Part shown: in pieces, positions 10,064-22,012 of the stretch
Numbering within the stretch: position 1 is the first letter of the stretch
How the letters are laid out: the number at the start of each line of letters is the position of its first letter
Assembly: GCA_964030785.1 (NCBI GenBank)
Contig: OZ034969.1
Location: forward strand, 39,573,201-39,637,200
Reading direction: 5' to 3'
Length of the DNA: 64,000 nt
Source of the DNA: Siderastrea siderea
Taxonomy: Eukaryota > Cnidaria > Anthozoa > Scleractinia > Rhizangiidae
The notes under the pieces: model-generated
Databases searched by the model: none
Seen by the model: the letters and a program-made list of their open reading frames with translations, nothing else
What the model was told of the DNA's origin: nothing
Made by a program: the position numbers and the translations under genes

Positions 10064-11343
10064 GTGCCCTGTAGGGCGAATACCGGGCCTGTGACATCTA
10101 ATACACCCGTACTATTTGAACCGGACGAACTGTCGCCATGGCCAGCAGGTTTGGAGATCTCTGAAACACTGAAGACTGTGAGGAAGGGATCTGTGCCACG
10201 AATTGAGATCGAAGTTCACAATACCAGCCAACATGACATTATAATCCCTGGTCGTACCCAACTAGGAAGATTGCAGTTGGTTAAGTCTGTCACGCCTATG
10301 GAAGTCAAATTGGCAGAACCGGACAGTGATAGGGTAGCAACCCTGAGTGTACTGATAACTTGCATACGGTTGCTGGAGTAGAAAAAGAAGAATCACCGCA
10401 GGAGTCAAATGACGTCATACCTGAAGTTGATATGTCTGGCCTCACAAGTGAACAGCAGCAAGTAGTCCGGAAGATTTTGAAAGAGGAAGCAGCATCCTTT
10501 GCAAAGAACGAGGATAATATAGTGTGCATAGAACGTCTTCATATGGACATTGACTTGTCAGACAGTACACCTGTCCAGCGAAATTATGTGTCGATCCCTT
10601 GACCTCTTTATCAAGAAGTTAAGAGCTATACTGAGGACCTATTAAACAAACAATTCATTACCAGGTCACGATCGTCCTACTCCTCTCCGGTGGTGTGTGT
10701 TAGAAAGAAGGACGGAACATTGCGTCTATGTGTGGACTATAGAGAGTTAAATCGTCGCACTGTTCCTGATCGACACTCCATTCCACGTATCCAAGAAACC
10801 CTTGATAGCTTAGGTGGCAATTCGTGGTTTAGCGTATAAGACCAAGGAAAAGCGTACCACCAAGGTTTCATTGCATCTAAAAGTCGACCCTACACGGCAT
10901 TCATCACGCCATGGGGATTATACGAATGGATACACATACCGTTTGGCTTGACCAACGCACCTGCCAATTTCCCAAGGTATATAGAACATTGCCTTGGTGA
11001 ATTACGAGACGAAACTGCTATCCCCTACTTGGACGACATCATTGTTTTTAGCCGGTCCTTTGAGGAACATGTAGAACACGTGCGGACGGTACTTCGTCGC
11101 CTTCGACAACAAGTCATTAAACTAAAGCCAGCTAAATGTAAACTGTTTCGGAAGGAAGTTTGTTTCCTCGGAAGGATTGTTTCGAAAGACGGGTACAGAG
11201 TCGATCCTAGTGGAATAACTGCAGTTACAAACCTTGCACAGGAAGCCCCAAACTGTTGGCGAGGTGAGACAACTAATGGGTTTTCTCGGCTATTACCGTC
11301 GTTATATTCCAAACTTTGCCCACATCGCCAAGCCTCTATATGA
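10064..11343 (+). pseudogene. Gypsy reverse transcriptase with in-frame stops
   Basis: Residues typical of a Ty3/Gypsy RT are visible across three open segments: VVCVRKKDGTLRLCVDYREL near 10690-10750, then [19 protein letters not shown] near 10905-10960, and the catalytic [11 protein letters not shown] at 11020-11055. [14 protein letters not shown] follows. In-frame stops at 10381, 10600 and 10838 and a frame change near 11230 disrupt it. It would copy the element RNA into cDNA. Confidence 0.9.
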
Positions 11344-12121
11344 GTTGTTAAACAAATCAAAAACGGGAAGACCACCCAAAGTGTCCAGCCAAAGGACTCC
11401 AGTTTCAAGAGAAGGACAGTTGCCATCAGCAACGCCGATTAAGTGGACGGATATTCATCAACAATCGCTGGAAACTTTCATCGGACACCTCACCAATCCT
11501 CCACTCATGGCTTATCCGGATTACGAAAAACCATTCGTAGTTCATACAAATGCTTCCAAAGACGGTTTAGGCGCAGTACTCTATCAGCGACAAAACGGTA
11601 AAACTAGAGTAATCGCATATGCGTCCCGTGCCCTCACACCTGCAGAGAGGGACTATAATTTGCATGCCGGAAAACTGGAGTTCCTTGCCTTGAAATGGGC
11701 GGTGACTGATCAATTTCAAGACTATCTTTATTATGCTCCTGACTTCACTGTGTATACCGATAACAACCCACTGACGTACATACTGACTTCTGCGAAGCTA
11801 AATGCAACCACTTTACGCTGGGTTGGAGAACTTGCAGACTTCCGATTTCAGGTGAAATACCGCCCAGGGAAAGCCAATGTTGACGTGGACACGTTGTCGC
11901 GAAGGCCCTTGAACATTGAAGACTATATGAAAACATGTTGTGAAGAAAGTAGCTCGGAGGTTGTGCAGGCTGCTATATGTTCTGTGCAGTATCAAAGCCA
12001 AGAGGATCTTCCATGGTTAACAGCGCTGACCGACTCACTCGCAGCACTTGATGACTATGACAGCGTTCCAGGTGTAGAACAACACGTCGACCTGTGTGAA
12101 CCCAAGGACAGGACCCAGTAA
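11234..12121 (+). pseudogene. Gypsy RT connection and RNase H domain
   Basis: It begins with the end of the RT ([18 protein letters not shown]) and continues into RNase H: VVHTNASKDGLGAVLY near 11540-11585, YASRALTPAERDY, FTVYTDNNPLTYI near 11750, and the terminal YRPGKANVDVDTLSRRP. The first catalytic position reads N (HTNAS) where the family has Asp, so RNase H was probably lost before or during decay. A stop at 12119 ends this frame before integrase. Confidence 0.9.
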
Positions 12122-12129
12122 TTAGCAGA

Positions 12130-13959
12130 GTGGTGCACTTCATGAAGACAGGGACACGACCTTCGGTAAAAGAAAGTAAAGTTGAGCCAAGAGGCGTCCA
12201 AAGGCCACTGTTTGAGTGGAACAAACTGCACTTAGGAAGCAACGGCATCCTGTACCGAAAAACCTGCCAGAGAGAGCAAGTTGTACTGCCCCTGCATCTA
12301 CGAAAGACCATTTTTAAAGAGCTGCATGAACAATTGGGTCACCTTGGAGCCGAAAGAGTGTACGATCTAGCTAGTGCACGCTTTTACTGGCCAAACATGA
12401 AGAGTGATATCACGCATTATGTCACTCAGATCTGCAGATGCCTAAAGCAGAAACCACCGGCAGTCAAACAGAGGGAACCACTACACCCAATTATCACCAC
12501 AGCACCCTTCCAAATGGTATCCGTCGACTTCCTCCATCTTGAACCAAGTGCAGGAGGTACCCAGTACATTTTGGTAGTGATGGATCACTTCACCCGATAT
12601 GGCCAGGCATATGCAACCAAAGACAAATCTGCGTAGACGGCAGCGGAAAAACTATACAATGATTTCATTCTGCGGTTCGGGCTTCCTGAGACAATACACC
12701 ACGACCAAGGAGGTGAATTTGAGAATAAGTTGTTTTACCATCTAGATAAACTCATTGGAACCTGCCACTCTAGAACAACTCCTTACCATCCCCAGGGCAA
12801 TGGACAAGTAGAAAGGTTTGATAGAATACTGCTGTCAATGCTTAGAACCCTGCCTGAAAAGCACAAATCCAGGTGGCATGATCACCTCAACAAAATGGTC
12901 CATGCGTACAATTGTACAAGAAACGACTCTACGGGTTACGCACCTTTCTTCCTGTTATTTGGCAGACACCCGCGTCTTCCGATCGACCTGATGTTTAATC
13001 TCAAGCCTCCTCCTGGATTTAGTTCTTACCCTGAGTATGTAAAGAAATGGCGCAGTGCAATGTCAGAAGCTTACAAAGTAGCCTCAGAAACTGCTCAGAG
13101 AAATGCTCAGCGAGGGAAAAAGCAGTATGACAAGAAAGTCCGCAATATTGTTTTAATGCCTGGTGATCGAGTGCTGGTCCGAAACATGAGCGAACGGGGT
13201 GGTCCAAGAAAGCTGAGGGCTTACTGGGAAGATGAGGTACACATTGTGGTCGAGCAGAAGGATAAAAACATCCCAGTGTCCGAAGTCAAACCAGAATCAG
13301 GAACAAAGGAATCCCGAGTGTTACACCGAAACTTGCTGTTGCCCTGTACGTACTTACCTGTGGATGAATCTAGCTTAAAAGAGCCATATTCTGATAGGGG
13401 CGGCAGCAGACAACAGAAGCAGACGAGTACACCTCTTAAACAACAGTTGCCTAACCCAGAAGAATCTAAGGATGAACCAGAAGACCTTGATGAAGACGTA
13501 CCGTCATTCGCCCCAAGGCAGTTACAGTACCGCACTCAGGCCGACACTTCTAAACACTCCCTCACACAGTTAGACGCACAAGGTGGAGATTCTGGTCATG
13601 ACGCTGTTGAGGAAGTCGCCGTGCAACCCTGTGGTAATACGCGACTGGCAGATACCCATGAGGCCAACTCTGAACCAGCTAATGAAGAGATTGAACAGTA
13701 CCAGGTTCCTGAAACATGTAACACTGCTGGTAGTCGGCCACAGAGAATTCGAAGAGCCCCAGTCCGTATGACGTATGATGTTCCAGGTCAACCTGCATAT
13801 TATCCTGCTGTGACTACTAACCTACACACTGCTTTAGTTGCACCAAACCCAGTTCCAGCGTGGTTCGGGATGACACCACCGCACCGACGAGTATGGTATT
13901 GGCCACATTGTACCGTGCCCTTCCAACCAATCTACAGTCCGTTCCTGAGTAACCAGTAA
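12130..13959 (+). pseudogene. Gypsy integrase, split by a TAG at about 12634
   Basis: A zinc-binding region (HEQLGHLGAERVYDL ... YWPNMKSDITHYV) precedes the core. The first Asp is in VSVDFLHLE (about 12520), the second in HHDQGGEFEN (about 12700) and the Glu in GNGQVERFDR (about 12810), so the D-D-E triad is complete. An in-frame TAG lies between the first and second. The C-terminal 250 residues are Pro/Gln/Glu-rich and not recognised beyond a GPRKLRAYWEDEVH module, typical of Gypsy integrase tails. It would insert the cDNA. The long tail after the core is unusual. Confidence 0.9.
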
Positions 13960-14308
13960 AGAGACGCTAGAGAGCCCAAAGATCAGGACATTTGAAGATG
14001 TGAACACTGTGCATGTTTTTTTTCCTTACAACCGTGTCAGTAAAAAAAAAACCTTTTGGCCACGTGAACATGTTACGCCTTAACATAGCTATAGCAAGCA
14101 ATTGAGGTTTATTCTTTTCAAACAAAGGAGGCATTATTTCAACCAATATTCAATCCAGAGTACAGGAATAAGTTTCAACATTGTGGGCCCGCGCAACCAA
14201 CAGATGTGGACAGTAGTAGTAGGAGTGAAATCAAGTGTATGTTAGAAGAAGAAAGTGTAAAGTACACGCAGAAATTTCAATTAAGTCGAACATTTTTTAG
14301 GGGGGGAG

Positions 14309-14465
14309 TGTGATAGACTGGGAACTAGTTCTGTAAATCCCCCATAAGCCCAAGCGGCCTTGTATTAAAAAGCACATGGTCAGATCAATGGAAACTGTCA
14401 TTGTTTTGTGTTGTTTTGACCGGTTCTTCGAGTTTACGAGGTCTGAAGGACGAGAGTCGAGTTAC
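14309..14465 (+). repeat. 3' LTR of the Gypsy element
   Basis: A G-run (ending GGGGGGAG at 14301-14308) acts as the polypurine tract. The next bases TGTGATAGACTGG begin a stretch that ends CGAGTTACA at 14465, giving the TG...CA ends of an LTR and a length of 157 bp. There is no 5' copy to confirm it. Confidence 0.6.
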
Positions 14466-14842
14466 ATCTGTGCCTACTGATCCTTGACCACTAAAACTAA
14501 CTGGACTAGGGGTAAGTGACCGCAACTCTGCAGCAGATGTTCTATTTGGAATGCTTTGTGAGCTGCCTACTGCTCCTTGACCACTAAAACTGACTGGAGT
14601 AGGGGTGCGTGACCGCGACTCTGCTGCAGCTGCTCTGTTTGGAATGCTTTGTGAGCAGGCACCTAATGCTGACTGATATACTTGTGGTGGCACTGAAATT
14701 TGTGAAGGGATTGAGTGTTGTGAGGAGACTGAATGTTGTGGAGGTGCTGAGGGTGGATACTGTCCAAAGGGGTTCGCATGGAACCATGATGGATCATCAG
14801 GCCATTGGTTGTTCCACATTTCCAGCCTTAAAAAGATAAATG
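14466..14842 (-). pseudogene. Ser/Pro/Gln-rich ORF with an internal repeat, cut by the Gypsy LTR
   Basis: The minus frame encodes a low-complexity protein with two tandem copies of a unit of about 31 residues (SQSIPNRAAAAESRSRTP and SQSIPNRTSAAELRSLTP, each followed by PVSFSGQG). A possible 3' splice site (TTTTTAAG) precedes it near 14843. The open frame then runs into the LTR, where its tail is simply LTR sequence, so the true end was removed. No domain is recognised. It may be a host exon or part of an older transposon. Confidence 0.4.
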
Positions 14843-14884
14843 TTTGTCGTGGCTGTACTGCATTAGGATCAAAACAGTTCACTG

Positions 14885-16655
14885 CACTAATAAATCGCGG
14901 TTAAATAGTGTAATTGCAAGCTTCTTTGTGTAACGACAGTAAATATTACAGCAACAGCAGCAAAGAGTTGCACCGTGACATACTAGAATGGTGTCTTAAG
15001 CCCAAATCGGGTTAACATGCAGCAAAAAAAACAGTCTTGCGCTATATTTGTGACCAGGGAAATGCTCAGGTTCAAAGCACAATTTTCTTGAAAATATTTC
15101 TAGTTTATGTATTTGCATCAGCTCAACTTGCATTTGCTAAAGCTACATGTAGCCTGTTTTTTGCCACTGGATCACAATCGTTTGCATTTAGCATCATGTA
15201 ATGGGTCCAATCTAGCATTTGAAGCACCATCTGATTGACAAAAATAACTACTAACGGAGCTCGCGGAGCACCATGGGTAAGCAAATTTGGTAACCCGTTG
15301 ATCCGAAAAATTTTGGCTCTAACGTCAGCGTACGTCCGTACAGACTCTGGGGGAGGGTGAGGGGAGTCCCAAGACAGCCCGACCGGGGGAGGCAGAATGC
15401 CATCCTTTCTTGTACAGTCCGGCACAGTTATCAAATTTGATAACGCGTCCAAAACAAACCATTAGCCAATCAACTCACAGCTTGAAGTTCATGTGACCTG
15501 TTTTGATAGCAATAGTGTTTTTTTTAATATGGCAGCCAGTTCAAAAAAATACGGCTCGTGAGTTATCACCCGATTCCAATGGAGGACCTGCTCGGCAAAT
15601 TGTATAAACGAAAAGATTTCATCTTGCCTGCAAACAAATACGTACCAATTTTGGCCGATCTGATTGAGTGTTTACATGTTTTCAGGCTAAGTTATCGAGT
15701 GCGGCGCTACAAGCGTATCCTAGCACAAGGAACTGAGCATTTCATTTTCTCTGTTTGTGAGATTTTGCTTTGGTGTAGTTGTTGAGCATGTTTAGTGTAT
15801 TACTACGTGTAGTGTACTGGTACACCAGGACAAGCTCGAGGGTCTTTATCTGAATTTTATTTCATTTCTAACACCTCAGTAAGAAGACACCAAAACCTGA
15901 CAAAGGTCATTCAATAAATACAAGAGAGGATATATTCTCTCTTGATAAATACTAATAGCATTTAACATTATTTAAACTTCTTGCTGCAAGGCGAAGCATC
16001 CAGCGGTTGGCGCGACTCACTTCCTTCGGCAATCTGTATGAATGAAGAAATATTTGAAGCGCGGTAAATAAATGTATGTGCAAAGACAACAAAGGAACCC
16101 TACTATTAAGAATTCACAAGAAGGAATGATTCGAGTAGCAACAATAAACCGTGGCTCGTTCCATCCGTTACTATTCAGTTGCATGTCGAGAAAGAATGGC
16201 TTTTTGATAGCTATGGGCTCGAACTATTTGAAGTCTGATGGCGAATATTCGTAATGGAAAATTATATCTTAGGGCAAATCATATAAATGTCTCTGGAGTT
16301 GAGTATTTATATCAACTTGCCAATCAGGTCGCAAGGTCTGTGAAATCCAAATCAGCTCCTTCATTTTCGAGCTCTGAAGACCTGAATATCAAGCCCCCAA
16401 TTCTTCTTCTAACCTCTTCTATCGCTGAATCTCCCGTGCAATGAATCATCCACACACAGGACAAGTAGACACCACCAAATTGTTGGATATTTTGACGCCA
16501 CCACGTTGATTATCTGGCGTACGTTTAGTTTCTGTAGGCTAGCCTGTTATTATTCTAGCAAGAACAATAACAATACGATGTAAATTACCCAGGTGAAAAT
16601 GAATTAGGACAACCGATTTTGAAATCGCAATTATCCTGATAAAGGCGAAGAAATG
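14885..16655. other. No gene recognised; contains a dispersed repeat
   Basis: Short ORFs only, none with motifs. A stretch at about 15285-15420 recurs at 50965-51125 (see separate entry). A 16-bp palindrome TTATCAAATTTGATAA lies at 15428-15443. A small hairpin sits near 15915-15950. Confidence 0.4.
15285..15420. repeat. Dispersed repeat, copy 1
   Basis: The run AAATTTGGTAACC, then ATTTTGGCTCTAACGTCAGC and ACAGACTCTGGGGGAGG, matches 50965-51125 in the same order with small differences, including an extra CGCCAGCC-type insertion in the second copy. No coding capacity is evident. Confidence 0.7.
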
Positions 16656-16663
16656 TTCTTTAA

Positions 16664-18494
16664 GGAGGCTTGCAACAGTTTTTTTGGCCTTGGAGTGTAT
16701 CTTTTGAAATCAAAATTTCGCATAGAAGATAAACTTCGATTTTCTTGATACTACACCACCTTTTCAACATATGATCAAAGTTTATTTTCTCACTGGTTTC
16801 CTAGCAACAGCTGTCACCATAGCAACGGTAATGGACAACCCCTCATTTTAAATGATGTCGAATATCTCGAAAACCAGTCAGACACTTTATGACGAAACTT
16901 GAACTATTTGAACTACTCAACCAACACAACTTGTATGCGAAATTAGAGAAAAATCTGTAAGAGCGTTTTCAAGTAAATCGTGATTCATTTTTTACGGGCA
17001 GATTTTGGTCATTCCTGCAATTTTCTCCAATATTTCAAGAAAGATGAAACTTAACCCTTTTCCTTTTCAGTTGAAAGATCTTTTATGATATCAAAACATT
17101 CTTAATGTACATTGAGCTTCCTAGGTGGCTGCGATTTCAAGATATTTATATTTAAAAACTGCTAAAATGTTGCACGAATCAGTCAAAAAGTTTGTAATTT
17201 GCATAAATAGAAATATTTCTAAACTGCCCTTACAGATTTTTCTCTTAAATTGATTGCCGTTAGAATAATAATTCTTTTTGATGTTCCAGTGAGTTTTAGG
17301 CTGAATAAACGTTTCTGTTATTAGATAAGAAGGCTGAATCTCGGTCAAGTTTCAGTCGTTATTAACTTTCAACGAGCAACAGTTTTATTTTCTTTTTCCT
17401 GGTATATTTCACGGTTATTCACGTGCAATGAATAATTAAACAGGCTGCGCTTGTGTCCTCTCGTGCGTTTATAATTCCTTCTCATAATAAAAATATATAT
17501 ATTCCTCTACTGGCTTGTTTCTCGTTATTTTTCTGCCCCAGTTAATGCCATCGTGGGCGTTAACATGTAGGCAATCCGTAATTATAAATGCTAACACGTC
17601 AGTCAGTATTTAAAGAATAATGGCAAAGAGTCTCCAGGAAGAAGCTCAGAAGACCAAGATTTTTTATTATTATGACAAGGAATTATAAATGCACGAGAGG
17701 ACACAAGCGCAGCGTGTATAATTATTCATTGCACGTGAATAACCGTGAAATATACCAGGAAAAAGCAAACAAAACTCTTGCTCGTTGAAAGTTAATAACG
17801 ACTGAAACCTGACCGAGATTCAGCCTTCTTATCTAATAACAGAAACGTTTATTCAGCCTAAAACTCACTGGAAATCAAAAAGAATTATTATTCTAACGGC
17901 AATCAATTTAAGAGAAAAATCTGTAGGGGCAGTTTAGAAATATTTCTATTTATGCAAATTACGAACTTTTTGACTGAATTGTGCTACATTTTAGCAGTTT
18001 TTAAATATAAATATCTTAAAATCGCAACCACCTAGGAAGCTCAATGTACATTAAGAATGTTTTGCTGTCATGAAAGATCTTTCGACTGAAAAAAGAAAGT
18101 GTTAAGTTTCATCTTTCTTGAAATATTGGAGAAAATTGCAGGAATGACCAAAATCAGCCCGCAAAAAATGAATCACGATTTACTTGAAAACGCTCTTACA
18201 GATTTTTCTCTAATTTCGCATACAAGTTGTGAAGGTTGAGTAGTTCAAATAGTTCAAGTTTCGTCATAAAGTGTCTGACTAGTTTTCGAGATATTCGACA
18301 TTATTTCAAATGAGGGGTTGTCCATTACAGTTGCTATGGTGACAGTTGTTGCTAAGAGACCAATGAAAAAATAAACTTTGGTCATATGTTGAAAAGGTGG
18401 TATAGTATCAAGGAAATCGAAGTTTATCTTCTATGCGAAATTTTGATTTCAAAAGATACACTCCAAGGCCAAAAAAAAACTGTTGCGAGCCTCC
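16664..18494. mobile_element. 1.83-kb foldback element between TTAA sites
   Basis: The left arm (16664 to about 17490) and right arm (about 17660 to 18494) are inverted copies for some 830 bp, mostly near-identical by eye, around a unique centre of about 170 bp. The ends read GGAGGCT and AGCCTCC, and both are flanked by TTAA (16660-16663, 18495-18498). A TTAA duplication is known for Kolobok and piggyBac elements. There is no ORF, so it is a non-autonomous foldback element. Transcription would make a very long double-stranded RNA. Confidence 0.85.
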
Positions 18495-18498
18495 TTAA

Positions 18499-20048
18499 GT
18501 CTTCCTATTCACCGCGTTCTATCTGTGTAACATAACATTCACTCCTGATTCACTACTGAGGCATTTCCGGACCAAATATTATCACGTTGCTTTCACAGTT
18601 TTGGTCTCTGCTTTCTTCACACAAAATCGACATGAATTGGAAATTTTTTTCCCTGTGAAGATCCATAACCTTGGCCTTCGACGCAACTCATTTCCTAAGA
18701 CTGCAGTCAATTAAAAATGGCCGTCAGTAGCGGAATCAGAGCGCAAATCAAAATACCCTAGTGCACTTTTTTAATCCTTCGTGTACTCCAATAAATCAGC
18801 GTTGAATCAAAAGAAAACAGATCGAAGACAACGACCTTTTTTTTTCGTGGGCCAGAAAAATCCACAACTGACCAAAAACTGATGACAAAGGGAATAAACA
18901 TACCTGAAATTGACTGTCATTTTAAACTGATTCTTCATGTTCTGATGGACTATCTGGGTAAGTAGTTAGCCAACGGCCGCCATCTTCATACAAGCTTGAA
19001 GTTCATTGTTCTCTTATGTTTACCACCTGAAGCTCTGGGTAAATAGCGCGAACACAACCGAAAAATTGGCGAAGAGAGGGAACCCTCTCCGAAAATTCGC
19101 CGAGTTCTAAATTAATACCATGTTGTGACGTCACGACGTTATCAAATTTGATAACTGTGCTGGACTGTTGTGGCTGAAGTAAACAATATGGCGGTTGGCT
19201 CTTCGTATGCTCGATTTTCAATACAATAATTGTAATACATTCTTGGAATGAAGACTTGTAACAGTTCATCATGAAAAGGAAAAGATTGCTTCAATCTCGA
19301 TGGCGCATATACAAGATATTGCAGAGCTTGAAGGCAAGAAATCCTTGTTCGAGGACATACTTCTTTTTTTTTTTCAAAGCTAAGGAGATCTGGAAAGAGC
19401 CCGGCGACTTTCGTTTAGATTTTCAAGTCCTTCTTTCAGTTCAGTGGTAAAGTAAATTACAGATTTGATTGTGGATTTACATTGTAAAAATTGTCTAATT
19501 GAGCGACTTTACTTGTTTAGTAAATTACGGTAATTTTCTTGAAATGTTTTAAAAACTTGTTTAAAATAGCTGTGAAATTACCTTGTAGTTCCCGTTTGCC
19601 GGCTTGCGAGTAACTTCACTCGAGGGGAAAATTTAATGTAGTTTGCTTTTCTAGGCAAACAAGTGCTTCGTATGTGAATGACATTTCACGTTTTTGAAGG
19701 TTTCTTGTCCCTTTTCCTGTGTTTATTCATTAAAGGAATTTTCATTAGTGAGCAATCTGATATTTAGGCTTAACTTAATTAAGCTCAATTTCCTTTTTAA
19801 CTTTTGCGTAATTTTCAATATTTTCTTTGAGCAATTCTAGTGTATTTTATTCGAAAAGTAGAAATCGTGACTATTCTAGCGAGAGTCCATATTTTGATTA
19901 TTTGTCTGCAAAACAAAGATTTGATAGCGCGTAGAAAGATTCGTGTTCAACAATTGACAAGTTGCAAGAGTTTATCTTTCAATCCGTGCAGGAAACTCTC
20001 AGTTTTGCGTTTCTTTTGCCCGAAAAACGATTGAATCGTGATACAAAA
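18499..20048. other. No gene recognised
   Basis: AT-rich non-coding sequence. A second copy of the 16-bp palindrome TTATCAAATTTGATAA lies at 19139-19154; the surrounding 35 bp matches 15416-15450 in inverted orientation. Nothing else is clear. Confidence 0.4.
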
Positions 20049-20206
20049 CTAATTACGATTTTGAGACGGCAATTCTACATTATGTTGACGGCGTTGGAAG
20101 AAAACATATTCTCCGTATTCGCGACTCCGCCCAATACGGAATATATTTTCTTCCAACTAGCCGTCAATATAATGCAGAATTGCCGTCTTAAAATCGCAAT
20201 TAGTTT
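20049..20206. mobile_element. Small hairpin MITE
   Basis: Inverted arms of about 70 bp (from AATTACGATTTTGAGACGGC to the complement ending at 20206) surround a 13-bp loop (CGCGACTCCGCCC). The left arm contains GGAAGAAAACATATTCTCCG and the right its near complement. There is no ORF and no clear target duplication. Confidence 0.75.
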
Positions 20207-20333
20207 ATAAAAATCGTACCGTGTAAATCTGTCTTTATACATACAACTTTTGTAAACACGTCCGTGACAAAAACACACTTACACTCGCAAATTTGTTCCT
20301 TGCCGCGTGGAAATTAGGTGATTTAAAATAGTA

Positions 20334-21134
20334 CAATCGAACCCCTCGGTACGGACACCTCTCTATTACGGACACCTCTCTATTATGGACAGTTTCCAAT
20401 GTCCCGACAAAATTCTCATATATTTTCTTTAAAAAACCTCTATAATACGGACTCTCTCTAATACGGACAACGGACACCAAATCTCGGCCCCAGAGAGTAA
20501 ATTCATATAAACTTAACCTCTCTATTACGGACACTGCGGTGATCAGGTGATGATAGTTTGTGTATGGATGGACTTCCTGTTTGTGGTTACAAAAACAAAA
20601 ACACTTTAACTGGAGATTTCAACATTTAATATAAAATACCACAACATGTAACCAAAGGGAAAAAAAGAGCTAGTGTTTTTCAAACTAAGCCTTACAAAAG
20701 AAAATGAAATAAACTACAATACCGTAGCAGTAGCTGATTCAATATGTATTTATGTAAAACTGTTTCTGATCACTTATAGTTACACTTGCAAAATAGCGAA
20801 AGACGCTTTCAGAATTTTACTTTATGTTTCTTTTTTACATGCAGCAGTGCGCTGTAGCTAGTTTCGTTTTAAAACAGTGATTTGTCTACTTACTTTGTAG
20901 CTGAATTGTGCAATGTTGTATGCTACTGAAAGACAGTCTCATTGTACTGTGAATTAATAAATGCAAATGCAGTTTAAAGACGAGTGTGAGCCTGGTTTTA
21001 GCTACTGAACACTTAAAACTGTGAGTGGAGTCATAAAAGTGACGTCATCGTGGTGACCTCTTTTATACGGACACCTCTCTAATACGGGCACTTCGCTCTG
21101 TCCCTTCGGTGTCCGTATTAGAGAGGTTCCACTG
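20334..21134. mobile_element. Non-autonomous Tigger/pogo-like element 1
   Basis: It begins CAATCGAACCCCTC and ends with the complement of CAGTGGAACCTCTC. Both ends abut a TA dinucleotide (20332-20333, 21135-21136), the target site of the Tc1/mariner-pogo group. Several copies of CTCTCTATTACGGAC lie near both ends. The interior is AT-rich with no transposase. Length 801 bp. Confidence 0.75.
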
Positions 21135-21290
21135 TATTTTACTTTAAGGATATGTAAAAAAAAGTCGGACTACAAGGAGGCTAGAACTACAGCTTACCTT
21201 TTCTGTTAATAAATTATCGCTACTTACTTAATGGTTTTGCGTCATTGTGCAAATTGAACGGGATGGAACAATTACAAAGCCTGTGACGTT

Positions 21291-21296
21291 TTCGTT
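21291..21296. repeat. Left target duplication of the Polinton, TTCGTT
   Basis: Identical to 48081-48086. Six bases is the known target duplication length of Polinton/Maverick elements. Confidence 0.95.
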
Positions 21297-21595
21297 AGTA
21301 GTATAGCATATGGGGGTACCGGCGCATTTCTCCATCAGAGTTTTCCATCAGATTTTTCCATTAGATTTTTCATTTAATAATTTCCATTTAATAATTTATA
21401 TTTATTTTTTCACATTATGTTTTCATATTTTGTGATGGTATAATAATATGACTCTCATAACATGACTCTCATAATATGGCTCTCATAATGTGGATTTCAT
21501 TTTTTGGTAAGTTAATCATTTAATAATTTCATAATATAACTTCAACTTTGTGGTGCATAAATTTTAATCGTATAAAAAAGAAATAAATATCTTCA
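21297..21595 (+). repeat. Left terminal inverted repeat of the Polinton
   Basis: About 300 bp matches the complement of 47784-48080 with small differences. It contains three near-copies of ACTCTCATAATATGG at 21450-21493. The match fades after AAAGAAATAAATATC near 21590. The stop of PolB lies just inside at 21626. Confidence 0.93.
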
Positions 21596-21625
21596 TCTAT
21601 ATGTATACTAATATGTTAATAATTT

Positions 21626-22002
21626 CTATTTAATTAATTTATGTCCATATGCAAAGCTTGTTATTCCATCATTTAATATATATCTTTTATCATCAAAACA
21701 AGACAATGATATTTTATTAAGTTCATAACTTTCCAGTTTATGATTTTTGCTTCTGATTGTTTTCATTGTATGATGCATTTGTTTATTTTCTAATAAAACA
21801 GATTTATAATTTTCATGAGTTGGATTATTTTTAATAATGTTCTTTTTAATACCCTTGGCTGTTTTTCCTCCTTTATTATTGTCTTATATGTAACTATACA
21901 TTTTAGAACGCAGCCCTACGAATTCAGTAATAGGCATTCCAGCTGCTTCATCTTTGAATTTACCAATGACTTTCTTATTGGTTTTATCAAAATATGGGGA
22001 GT
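21626..22002 (-). pseudogene. Polinton PolB, C-terminal segment
   Basis: The minus strand continues the polymerase frame after the inserted transposon. It opens with SPYFDKTNKKVIGKF, includes GMPITEFVGLRSKMYS and ends CLHKLIK-like at a TAG at 21626-21628. This is the thumb region that follows the catalytic YxDTD block in Polinton polymerases. One in-frame stop lies near 21885 (a TAA after SKMYSYI). It completes the gene begun at 28645. Confidence 0.85.
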
Positions 22003-22012
22003 CTTCTGGATA
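22003..22012. repeat. Left copy of a 10-bp target duplication in PolB
   Basis: CTTCTGGATA at 22003-22012 recurs at 25179-25188, flanking the insertion. Confidence 0.85.

Larger units (their letters stand above)
8795..14465 (+). mobile_element. Gypsy/Ty3 retrotransposon, 5'-truncated, with many stops
   Basis: Plus-strand order is gag with a CCHC knuckle and a MYND finger, protease, reverse transcriptase, RNase H, integrase and a 3' LTR. Integrase after RNase H is the Gypsy order. There is no 5' LTR. Stops at about 10052, 10381, 10600, 10838 and 12634 and frameshifts near 8879 and 11230 show the copy is dead. Confidence 0.9.
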
